A DNA stretch of 64,000 nt. Source: Pleomorphomonas sp. NRK KF1 (lineage in GTDB: Bacteria; Pseudomonadota; Alphaproteobacteria; Rhizobiales; Pleomorphomonadaceae). Both the position numbers and the translations under genes were made by a program. The DNA is taken from NCBI RefSeq assembly GCF_023721755.1, contig NZ_JAMDLH010000001.1, positions 434,001-498,000 on the forward strand, read 5' to 3'. Shown here piece by piece: positions 55,443 through 62,772 of this stretch (positions within the stretch are counted from its first letter, which is position 1; every line of letters starts with the position of its first letter). Below the pieces are notes generated by a model. That model had not been told where the DNA came from. It did no database searches and worked only from the letters and a program-made list of their open reading frames with translations.

Positions 55443-56144
55443 ATGAAACTCAAGGAACTCCGCGAACAGGTCTGCGAGGCCAATCTGGAACTCGATCGTC
55501 GCAAGATCGTCGTTCACACCTGGGGCAACGTCTCGGGCATCGACCGCGAGAAGGGCTATATCGTCATCAAGCCATCGGGCGTCTCCTACGACAAGCTGAC
55601 CCCCGACAAGCTCGTGGTGGTCAACCTCGCCGACGGCAAGGTGCTTGAGGGCGACCTCAATCCCTCCACCGACACCAAGACGCACCTCGTGCTTTATCGC
55701 GCCTTCCCGACCATCGGCGGCGTCACTCACACGCATTCGCCCTACGCCGTTGCCTGGGCTCAGGCGCGTAAGGAGATTCCTTGCTTCGGCACCACGCACG
55801 CCGACTACTGCCATGGCGCCGTGCCGCTGACGGCACCGCTCACTGCAGAGGAAGTGACGGCGGATTACGAAGCCAACACCGGTGAGGCCATCGTCCGGCG
55901 TCTCGGCAACGAGAACCCGCTCGCCAAACCCATGGTGCTCGTGGCCGGCCACGGTCCGTTCACCTGGGGCAAGAATGCCCCCGACTCGGTGCTCAACGCC
56001 GTGTTCCTCGAAGAGATCGCCCGCATCGCCACCACCACAGTGATGCTCGCGCCCAACGCCGCTCCGGTCGAGGAGTACGTCTCGGAATACCACTACCAGC
56101 GCAAGCACGGCCCCGGAGCCTGGTACGGCCAGAAGAAGGCCTGA
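55443..56144 (+). CDS. araD: L-ribulose-5-phosphate 4-epimerase
   Basis: Zinc class II aldolase-like enzyme of 233 residues that turns L-ribulose-5-phosphate into D-xylulose-5-phosphate. Close to E. coli AraD: VHTWGNVSGIDREKGYIVIKPSGV, PSTDTKTHLVLY, THTHSPYAVAWAQ and GTTHADYCHGAVP, with metal-binding histidines, and GHGPFTWGKNA with a further histidine. The start MKLKELREQVCEANLEL fits the family. araA follows 65 bases later. The kinase that makes the substrate (araB) is not between them. Confidence 0.92.
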   Translation: MKLKELREQVCEANLELDRRKIVVHTWGNVSGIDREKGYIVIKPSGVSYDKLTPDKLVVVNLADGKVLEGDLNPSTDTKTHLVLYRAFPTIGGVTHTHSPYAVAWAQARKEIPCFGTTHADYCHGAVPLTAPLTAEEVTADYEANTGEAIVRRLGNENPLAKPMVLVAGHGPFTWGKNAPDSVLNAVFLEEIARIATTTVMLAPNAAPVEEYVSEYHYQRKHGPGAWYGQKKA

Positions 56145-56209
56145 TCATTCCCTCCCGGTTGCCGGGCTGGAAACAAGGCAAGGACAACAATTTTCTAGGA
56201 GGCAAGGAA

Positions 56210-57616
56210 ATGTCGCTCAAGGACATCACGCGGAAGCCGAAGATCGGTTTCCTCGGTATCATGCAGGAACTCTACGACAACACGCTGCCGAACATCACCA
56301 AGCGGCAGGAGGGTTATGCCCGCGAGGTCTCGGCCCGTCTGACCGGTGTTGCCGACGTTTTGTTCCCCAAGGCCGCCCGTTGCCGTGAAGACATCGAGGA
56401 AGTGCTGAAGATCTTCGCCGCCGAGAACGTCGACGGCATCATGATCGTCAACCTGACCTATGGTCCGGGCCTGCGCCTCGTCAACGCCTTCCGCGACGTG
56501 TCGCTGCCGTTGTTCCTGGCCAACATTCAGCCGGAGCCGCGCGTCACCAAGGCGTGGAACATGGACGACCTGACCTACAATCAGGGTGTCCACGGCGTTC
56601 AGGACACGGCCAACTCGCTGATCCATCTCGGCAAGCAGTTCTCGGTCTGGTCGGGCGACTGGAAGGACGACGAGTTCGTCAAGGCCTTCGACGTGTTCGC
56701 TTCGTCGGCGCACGCCGTTGCCGTCATGAAGCAGACCAAGGTCGCCGTCTTCGGCCGCATGCCGGGCATGGGCGACATTCTGACCGACCCGCATACCTTC
56801 ATGCGCGTCATCGGTCCGCAGGTCGACCACATCGGCATGGGCTCGATCGCTGCCGAGATGGACAAGGTCAACACCCAGGAGATCCAGGCCGTCATCGCCT
56901 ACTGCAAGGCGAACTTCGACATGGACCCGAAGCTGACCCAGCCTCAGCTCGAGGAAGCCGCCAAGATCCAGGTTGCCATCACCAAGGTGCTCGAGGCCGG
57001 CGGCTACGACGCCTTCTCGCTCTACTTCAACGAGATCGGTCTCGACGGTCGCTTCAAGCAGACCCACATGATGGCCGCCTCGAACCTGATGGCCGACGGC
57101 TACGGTTACGCCGCCGAGGGCGACACCAACTGCGCCTCGCTGATGGTCGCCGCCCGCGCGCTGCAGGCCGATCCCCAGTTCACCGAAATGTACGCCATGG
57201 ACTTCGAGCTCGATGCGGCTCTGCAGAGCCACATGGGTGAAGGCAACTGGAAGGTCGCCCGCAAGGACAAGAAGCCGCGCCTCATCGACCGCCCGCTCGG
57301 CATCGGCGGCCTCGACAATCCGCCGACCGTCCTGTTCCAGGGCGAGCCCGGCCCGGCCACGCTGGTCAGCCTCGTCTCGCTCGGCGCCGACAAGTACCGC
57401 CTCGTCGTGTCGCAGGGCGAAATCCTCGACACCGAGGAACTGCCCACCGTCGAGATGCCCTATTTCTTCTTCAAGCCGGCCACCGGCGTGAGGGAGTGCC
57501 TCAACGGCTGGCTGAAGAACGGCGGCACGCATCATCAGGTCCTGCATCTCGGCGACACCCGCGCCAAGTGGAAGGCCTATTGCGATCTCGTCGGCATCCA
57601 GTACGTCGAGGTCTGA
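56210..57616 (+). CDS. araA: L-arabinose isomerase-family protein
   Basis: 468-residue sugar isomerase related to AraA, expected to convert L-arabinose to L-ribulose. It is shorter and divergent from the 500-residue E. coli enzyme. Conserved points are GYGYAAEGD (second catalytic Glu), LQSHMGEGNW with a ligand His, and GGTHHQVLHLGD with the last ligand His. Around the first catalytic Glu, E. coli FEDL reads FNEI, so that residue may be shifted by one. The ATG at 56210 follows TAGGAGG. The araC-araD context favours arabinose, but fucose-like sugars cannot be ruled out. A terminator follows. Confidence 0.82.
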   Translation: MSLKDITRKPKIGFLGIMQELYDNTLPNITKRQEGYAREVSARLTGVADVLFPKAARCREDIEEVLKIFAAENVDGIMIVNLTYGPGLRLVNAFRDVSLPLFLANIQPEPRVTKAWNMDDLTYNQGVHGVQDTANSLIHLGKQFSVWSGDWKDDEFVKAFDVFASSAHAVAVMKQTKVAVFGRMPGMGDILTDPHTFMRVIGPQVDHIGMGSIAAEMDKVNTQEIQAVIAYCKANFDMDPKLTQPQLEEAAKIQVAITKVLEAGGYDAFSLYFNEIGLDGRFKQTHMMAASNLMADGYGYAAEGDTNCASLMVAARALQADPQFTEMYAMDFELDAALQSHMGEGNWKVARKDKKPRLIDRPLGIGGLDNPPTVLFQGEPGPATLVSLVSLGADKYRLVVSQGEILDTEELPTVEMPYFFFKPATGVRECLNGWLKNGGTHHQVLHLGDTRAKWKAYCDLVGIQYVEV

Positions 57617-57644
57617 TACCCGCTCCTCCCAAGCAAGCGGAACT

Positions 57645-57672
57645 GGGCCGGCGAAAGCCGGCCCTTTTGTTT
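57645..57672 (+). terminator. Intrinsic terminator after araA
   Basis: GGGCCGGC (57645-57652) and GCCGGCCC (57657-57664) form a perfect 8-base-pair stem with a GAAA tetraloop, followed by TTTTGTTT. It closes the araD-araA transcript. Confidence 0.88.
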
Positions 57673-57807
57673 GATGCTGAGGCTAGCCGGTGATCTCCGT
57701 CACCGATGCCGACCATCGACAGAATCCATTTGCGCCGACGCTGGCGAATGGCATTAATCTCCCCTCGAAATCAAAGTCGAAAAGCCAATTACTCGGGGAG
57801 AAAAGTC

Positions 57808-58794
57808 ATGCAGTACCGTAAGTTTGGCCGCGTGCCGGTCGAGGTATCCGACATCGGCTTTGGCGCTTGGCAGATCGGCGGCGCCTGGGGCGAAGTGACA
57901 GAGGCCGACGGAAGGGCCGCTCTTGAGGCCGCCCTTGAAGCGGGCGTCACCTTCATCGACACGGCCGACGTCTATGGCGACGGTCGGTCCGAGCGCATCA
58001 TCGCCTCCGTGCTGAAGGAGTGGACGGGCAAGCGACCCTATGTGGCCACCAAGGCCGGCCGCCGCCTCAACCCGCACGTCGCCTCCGGCTATACTCCTGA
58101 GAACATCGAGGCCTTCATCGATCGCAGCCTCGCCAATCTCGACGTGGAGACGCTCGACCTCGTGCAGCTCCATTGCCCGCCGACCGAGGTCTTCTACACC
58201 CCCGACCTGTTTCAGGGACTGGAGGCGATCAAGGCCAAGGGCAAGATTCGCAACTACGGCGTATCGGTCGAGAAGGTCGAGGAAGCGCTGAAGGCAATCG
58301 AGTACCCCGGCGTCGCCTCGATCCAGATCATCTACAACATCTTCCGCCAGCGGCCGGATCGCCTGTTCTTCGAGGAAGCCAAGAAGCGCGGTGTCGCCGT
58401 TATTGTGCGCGTGCCGCTCGCTTCCGGTTTGCTCTCGGGCAAGATCACGGCCGACACGAAGTTCGCCGCCGACGATCATCGCCTGTTCAACCGGCATGGC
58501 GAAGCGTTCGATGTCGGCGAAACCTTCGGTGGCGTGCCCTTCGAGGTTGGCCTGCAGGCCGTCGAGGAGATTCGGCAGCTGGTTCCGGTTGGTCAGAGCA
58601 TGGCCGCCTTTGCGTTGCGCTGGATCCTGATGTCCGACGCCGTCAGCGTCGTCATCCCCGGCGCCCGCAACGCCGAGCAGGCCAGAGGCAATGCCGCCGC
58701 TTCGGACCTCCCTGCCATTCCGGCGGACGTCATGGCGGCGACGCGCGAAATCTACGCCCGGCTCGTTGCGCCGCACGTTCACCAGCGTTGGTGA
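57808..58794 (+). CDS. Aldo/keto reductase
   Basis: NAD(P)H-dependent oxidoreductase of 328 residues with the TIM-barrel AKR fold. Motifs: MQYRKFGRVPVEVSDIGFGAW, the catalytic Asp-Tyr-Lys-His set in FIDTADVYGDGRSERII, ATKAGR and LDLVQLHCPP, and C-terminal cofactor binding VIPGARNAEQARGNAAA. GGGGAG precedes the ATG at 57808. It lies after the araA terminator, so it has its own promoter or read-through. A role in sugar or aldehyde reduction is plausible; the substrate is unknown. Confidence 0.86.
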   Translation: MQYRKFGRVPVEVSDIGFGAWQIGGAWGEVTEADGRAALEAALEAGVTFIDTADVYGDGRSERIIASVLKEWTGKRPYVATKAGRRLNPHVASGYTPENIEAFIDRSLANLDVETLDLVQLHCPPTEVFYTPDLFQGLEAIKAKGKIRNYGVSVEKVEEALKAIEYPGVASIQIIYNIFRQRPDRLFFEEAKKRGVAVIVRVPLASGLLSGKITADTKFAADDHRLFNRHGEAFDVGETFGGVPFEVGLQAVEEIRQLVPVGQSMAAFALRWILMSDAVSVVIPGARNAEQARGNAAASDLPAIPADVMAATREIYARLVAPHVHQRW

Positions 58795-58817
58795 CAAAGA
58801 TCACCATGCTTTCTCCA

Positions 58818-58848
58818 CGGCGGAAATCCCAGAGATTTCCGCCGCTTG
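58818..58848 (+). terminator. Hairpin after the aldo/keto reductase
   Basis: CGGCGGAAATC (58818-58828) pairs perfectly with GATTTCCGCCG (58834-58844) around a 5-base loop, 23 bases after the stop codon, followed by CTTGACTTCTC. A likely terminator with a weak T-tract. Confidence 0.7.
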
Positions 58849-58970
58849 ACTTCTCGGGGCGACAGATGGAGCCCTCGGCTGAAAATGTCCTGTCTCGTTC
58901 AAGACATCTGCAACGCAGGCATCACCGGGGCTTGACCGAGTGCCGCAGAATCTCTAGACAACTTCGCAAC

Positions 58971-59064
58971 GGAGCTGTGGCCGAGAGGCTGAAGGCACTG
59001 GTTTGCTAAACCGGCGTACGGGCTTAAACCCGTACCGAGGGTTCGAATCCCTCCGGCTCCGCCA
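58971..59064 (+). tRNA. tRNA-Ser(GCT)
   Basis: 94-nucleotide class II tRNA. Acceptor arms GGAGCTG and CGGCTCC pair with one G:U. The D-arm reads GGCCGAGAGGCTGAAGGC and the anticodon stem-loop GGTTTGCTAAACC (anticodon GCT). A long variable arm GTACGGGCTTAAACCCGTAC and T-arm GAGGGTTCGAATCCCTC follow. CCA is encoded. It stands immediately before the GNAT/Nif11 locus. Confidence 0.96.
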
Positions 59065-59288
59065 TCCCAATTACCCTGTCGTTGATAAGAAGCTGTTTCT
59101 CGCGATTCCGCAGGTCGCGATGTGAACCAGGCTGCTAACCCGGACTCGGTCTGGTGCGGGCCTGCGCCCCAAAGCCGCAACCTATCCCCAACTTCCGTCA
59201 CATCGTCCCAAAGGTCTGCTCGACACTTCCATTTTCCTCCCTGCGATAGTTTCATCGCCAATGAAAGTCGGCCTCAAGGGAAAGACCG

Positions 59289-60353
59289 GTGCCTGTCAAC
59301 GCAGAAAGCTATCAGTCAGCCAAGAACATTTTGCCTGACGAGCAATTGCAGCCGATCGCGCCTGCGATATCCTTCCCGCTACTCCTGTCAGATGCACGCC
59401 TTTTCTCCGCATTTACGTTCGCCCGATACAGACACTTGCTCGATTCCATTGCGGACCACGTAATCGCCGTCGGTGTCGTACGCGCCGGATATCCCATTGG
59501 GCTCGCGCTGGGGACGGTGGAGCGCGGAAAGCAAAAGGCTGAGCTCCATTCTATCGCGCTTGCGCCGGCCTTTCGGCGGAAGGGGCTCGGACGGCAGCTT
59601 CTTGAGGCTTGGCAAGCGAGAGCAAGGGCTCAAGGAGGTGCGACCCAGAATGCGAGCTATAACGAGAGTTTGCCAGGGCGCCTCGCGTTCGAAGCGCTTC
59701 TGAGCCGCGCCGGCTGGTCGTCTCCGCAGGAAGAGGGCGTTGTGGTAATAGGGCGTGCCGGAGAAATGGCCGGCCAGGCGAGCACGTGGCGCGGCATCGC
59801 CGGGCGTTTGGCACGCCCGGGCGCTTTTTCTTTCGATCCCCTGGAGCTGCGGGGTGGAGACGAAGACGCGGTCAAGCGCTTTCTGGCCGATCCCGCATCC
59901 GCCGATATGACGGGCCCGATCCATCACGGACAACACCTGTCGAAAGACCTCAGCCTGCTGATCCGACGGAAAGGCGAGCTTGTCGGCTGGCTGCTCGCCA
60001 CTGAAGCGCATCCCGCCTTTGTCGACACGAAACGGCGTGGCAGTGGAACACCTGCGATCCGCTACATGGAGGCCTATCTCGACCCGGCCCACTGGAACAG
60101 CGGCATCATGATCGCCGCCTACTATCGCTGCTACTCGCGGCAGGCAGCACTTTTGGGGCGGGACTCCGTCGCCTTCTACTATTCCAGCAGCGAGACTCGG
60201 CCGCGAATGGTCGCGCTCATTCGTCGCCGCTTCGCGCCACTCGCCGATCGGATCGAAACGATTTTCCGGACCAGTTGCGACTTTGCGTCAGCGACCTCTG
60301 CAGGTGAGTGCGTGCCCGTTTGTTCGGGGATGCCCATTCGGAGTAATGTATAG
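59289..60353 (+). CDS. Two-domain GNAT acyltransferase, candidate RiPP maturase
   Basis: 354-residue protein with two GNAT-like halves. The N-terminal half (about residues 30-150) carries the acyl-CoA loop RRKGLG (residues 96-101) in LHSIALAPAFRRKGLGRQLL. The C-terminal half (about 165-335) has the outline of a second GNAT fold (FDPLELRGGDEDAVKRFL, DLSLLIRRKGELVGWLLATE, AIRYMEAYLDP) but no RxxGxG loop. It starts at a GTG (59289) and lies 213 bases upstream of a Nif11-type precursor on the same strand. GNAT enzymes encoded beside such precursors in the selidamide RiPP class attach fatty acyl groups to Lys or Orn side chains. That role here is inferred from the pairing, not shown. Confidence 0.75.
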   Translation: MPVNAESYQSAKNILPDEQLQPIAPAISFPLLLSDARLFSAFTFARYRHLLDSIADHVIAVGVVRAGYPIGLALGTVERGKQKAELHSIALAPAFRRKGLGRQLLEAWQARARAQGGATQNASYNESLPGRLAFEALLSRAGWSSPQEEGVVVIGRAGEMAGQASTWRGIAGRLARPGAFSFDPLELRGGDEDAVKRFLADPASADMTGPIHHGQHLSKDLSLLIRRKGELVGWLLATEAHPAFVDTKRRGSGTPAIRYMEAYLDPAHWNSGIMIAAYYRCYSRQAALLGRDSVAFYYSSSETRPRMVALIRRRFAPLADRIETIFRTSCDFASATSAGECVPVCSGMPIRSNV

Positions 60354-60566
60354 AGTGTTTATATAGCATCATCTGAGTTACCTGATAGATTTTAACGAAC
60401 AAAAGCCGCGAATTTTTGAATTCGTCCTTTTATTTATGTAAAATTAAGTAGCAGTTATTGACGTAATTCCGTCTGCGCAACTGTCATGATTACAGCGCAT
60501 GCACCTGCGGGACGGGAGGTAAACGGCCTGTTGGGGCCGTGGTAACACACAGGAACAAGAGGTTTT
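60354..60566 (+). promoter_or_regulatory. AT-rich leader region of the Nif11 gene
   Basis: 213 bases, strongly AT-rich from 60354 to 60460, then a GC-richer leader. ACGGCC (60523-60528) and GGCCGT (60535-60540) form a 6-base-pair hairpin just before the ribosome site AAGAGG (60557-60562). TTGACG at 60458 could be a -35 element, but no good -10 follows at 17 bases. The precursor may thus have its own promoter and a structured leader. Confidence 0.4.
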
Positions 60567-60851
60567 ATGATGAGAACTGAGCTTTTGAAAGAGTTTTACC
60601 TGAAGGTCCAGGCGAGCAAGACCCTTGAGGCGCAAGCGATGGAAGCCGTGAAAGAAGGCCCTGCCGCCATTGTGGAGCTGGGGCGGCAGGAAGGATACGA
60701 TTTCACGGAGGATGAGGTGGCGGAAGCGCTCGCAAGCTATGCCAAGAACATGTCAAGCGAGCTTTCCGATGCAGATCTGGACTTGGTCGCCGGCGGAACC
60801 TCAAAAAAAGGAAACAGAACGATGTACCCTAGTCACTGGCTAGCTTCTTGA
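60567..60851 (+). CDS. Nif11-type RiPP precursor peptide
   Basis: 94-residue precursor of a ribosomally made, modified peptide. Residues 1-77 are a Nif11 leader: MRTELLKEFYLKVQASKTLE, EGPAAIVELGRQEGYDFTED, and SELSDADLDLVAGG, ending with the AGG cleavage motif typical of NHLP/Nif11 leaders. The predicted core is TSKKGNRTMYPSHWLAS (residues 78-94), with Lys80 and Lys81 as acylation candidates. It has no cysteine, so thioether or azole chemistry on Cys is excluded. ATGs at 60567 and 60570 are both possible; AAGAGG is better spaced for the second. No lanthionine synthetase, radical SAM enzyme or dedicated exporter is adjacent; the GNAT upstream is the only candidate maturase. Confidence 0.85.
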   Translation: MMRTELLKEFYLKVQASKTLEAQAMEAVKEGPAAIVELGRQEGYDFTEDEVAEALASYAKNMSSELSDADLDLVAGGTSKKGNRTMYPSHWLAS

Positions 60852-61339
60852 GTAATGCCTCGCCGAGGCTTTTCTGGGCTTTTTGCCGTTATGTCGGTAT
60901 CCGGGAAGGTGCCTTTCGGCGTTGCCGTTGACGAGCCGGGCGTCGAGTTCGTCCTTTGGACATCGGCGCTTGGCGCTGAAGGTTTTACGCGTCTTTGCCT
61001 GGGACGGTCTCGTCCCCATCGCGCCATTGAAGTGCTCGCGGAAGCCGCTCGGAGCGGAAGTCGTCCCCAGGATGATTTCCTCATCCCCTCACTGCGCGGC
61101 GTGCCGACCCGGATCTCGTCATGGGCTGTTCTGTCCATGGAATGACTCCCCATCGGAACAGTCCCACTGGTGGGTACCTGGGAGTGCGTAACATGAACAG
61201 CACGAAGGTCCATCTGGATCGTGAACGACGCCCTTACCCTATCGCCAGGCGCAGTGGTGCGGCTGACCGAAGCTTTCGGCTTGCTGCCCTTTTGCAATTC
61301 GGATGTATTGGCAACAATGCCTTTCACCGATGAGGTCGA
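60852..61339. other. Unexplained 488-bp segment between Nif11 gene and fbpC
   Basis: No convincing gene. A 96-codon plus-strand frame (60855-61145) and a long minus-strand frame cross it, but neither has a recognisable product or a good ribosome site. It might be a decayed gene. ACTCCCC (61145-61151) and TGGGAGT (61179-61185) are partly complementary and could form a weak stem. GAGG (61332-61335) serves the fbpC start. Confidence 0.45.
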
Positions 61340-62389
61340 TTGTTGACAGCGCCCGCACTTGAGATCGTGTCGCTCAGCCGCCGTTTCGGCGAGACAGCTG
61401 CCGTGCGGAACGTAAGTCTTTCGATCGAGCGGGGAGCGCTGGTGTGTCTTGCCGGGCATTCCGGCTGTGGCAAGTCGTCGCTTCTGCGCCTCGTTGCCGG
61501 CGTCGATGTGCCCGACGCCGGCATCATCCGAATCGATGGCGAGGAGGTGGCGGGACCCAGGCAGTTCGTCGAGCCGGAACGTCGGCGCGTCGGTTTCGTG
61601 TTCCAGGACTATGCGCTGTTTCCTCACCTGACCGTTCGGGAGAACGTCCGGTTCGGCCTGAGGGGCATGACGAAAGGTGAGAGCCGCCGCCGGGTGAAAG
61701 ACATGCTCGACCGAGTGGGGCTCGGTGGCCATGCCGATCGCTACCCGCATGAGCTGTCCGGCGGGGAGCAGCAACGGGTGGCCTTGGCGCGAGCCCTGGC
61801 ACCCTCCCCTCGCCTGATCCTGATGGACGAGCCGTTCTCAAACCTCGATCGCGCGCTCCGGGAAGGTGTCCGCCGGGACACGTTGGCGCTGATCCGTGGA
61901 CTTGGCATCACCGCGATCATCGTCAGCCACGACCCGGAAGAGGCTTTGTCCCTGGGCGACCGGGTCGTGCTGATGCGGTCTGGCGAAATTGTTCAAACCG
62001 GAACCGCCTACGATCTCTACGATCGTCCGAACGGCACCTATGCCGCCAGCTTCTTTGCCGCCTGCAACAACCTGCCAGGTCTCGTCCGCAATGGGGCGGT
62101 CGAAACGGCGATCGGCGTCCTCCCCCTGCGCGACCGCCTCCCAGATGGCGACCGCGTCGCCGTCTTGGTGCGTCCGTCGGCTATCGAAGCCGTTCCGGCC
62201 TCCGAGGGCGAGCATCAGGCGTGCGAGGTGATGGCGCGACAGATGCGAGGTGAGACGGAGGCTCTTTGGATCTCCGTGCCCGGCCTCGATTCGCCGCTGG
62301 AGATCCGCTCCACGCGCCGATTGCCGGCCGATGTGCGCCACGTCGCCATTCAGATGGCGCCGGAACAGGCCATGATCTTCAGGGTGTGA
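61340..62389 (+). CDS. fbpC: Ferric-iron ABC transporter, ATP-binding protein
   Basis: ATPase of 349 residues of the FbpC/PotA group. Walker A GHSGCGKSSL, Q-loop FQDYALFPHLTV, signature LSGGEQQRVALARAL and Walker B LILMDEPFSNLD are intact. A C-terminal regulatory TOBE-like domain (about residues 240-349) contains VAVLVRPSAIEAV. The start is a TTG (61340 or 61343) with GAGG just upstream. With fbpA and fbpB downstream it forms a ferric-iron importer; this order (C first) and the gap of 383 bases before fbpA suggest separate promoters. Confidence 0.88.
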   Translation: MLTAPALEIVSLSRRFGETAAVRNVSLSIERGALVCLAGHSGCGKSSLLRLVAGVDVPDAGIIRIDGEEVAGPRQFVEPERRRVGFVFQDYALFPHLTVRENVRFGLRGMTKGESRRRVKDMLDRVGLGGHADRYPHELSGGEQQRVALARALAPSPRLILMDEPFSNLDRALREGVRRDTLALIRGLGITAIIVSHDPEEALSLGDRVVLMRSGEIVQTGTAYDLYDRPNGTYAASFFAACNNLPGLVRNGAVETAIGVLPLRDRLPDGDRVAVLVRPSAIEAVPASEGEHQACEVMARQMRGETEALWISVPGLDSPLEIRSTRRLPADVRHVAIQMAPEQAMIFRV

Positions 62390-62772
62390 AACGCGCTACG
62401 ATACCGCCCTGAGACGATAGAACAAGGACGATGCGCCCGGCGGCCCCGAGGCGGTCTTCACCGGTTGGGAGTTGCCACGCCCTCATCTCGAATGCCAAGA
62501 AGAGTTGCTCCTTATAATAAGAATAATTCTAATAAAGAGGATCGTTTTCTCTGCCGATTCATATCGAACGAGCTATCGGTTGAGATCCGGACATAGGTTG
62601 GAAGGTTCCGTTGGCCCGGAAAAGCCGGGAAAAGCGCATTTCATCTGGCGAGTTACCCTACTTGAGAGCGACAGTTGTTAAGTGTCCTCAAAACGGCGTC
62701 TCGATTAAAAACTTGACCACTATACTCAAGTATGATTGCCTCCTCCCCGTTCGATACTGGGAGAAAAGAGCC
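62390..62772. other. Regulatory region upstream of fbpA
   Basis: 383 bases, AT-rich around 62510-62540 and 62695-62740. It contains an Irr/ICE-like palindrome at 62518-62532 and a second inverted repeat ATACT-CA-AGTAT at 62722-62733, about 40 bases before the fbpA start. CCCGG-AAAAG-CCGGG (62612-62626) can form a small hairpin. A frame open from 62611 into fbpA looks untranslated. Confidence 0.5.
62518..62532. promoter_or_regulatory. Irr (iron control element)-like site
   Basis: TAAGAATAATTCTAA contains the perfect inverted repeat AGAAT-A-ATTCT. The iron control element bound by the regulator Irr in Rhizobiales has AGAA and TTCT arms flanked by T and A tracts, so this is a fair partial match. 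It lies about 240 bases before fbpA, farther than usual. Confidence 0.4.

Noticed and set aside
60855-61145. 96-codon frame after the Nif11 gene as a second RiPP protein
   Set aside because: No Nif11 or other leader pattern, no Gly-Gly cleavage site and no ribosome site.
61340-62389. ABC ATPase as an exporter for the RiPP
   Set aside because: Its sequence and the following fbpA and fbpB genes show a ferric-iron importer ATPase.
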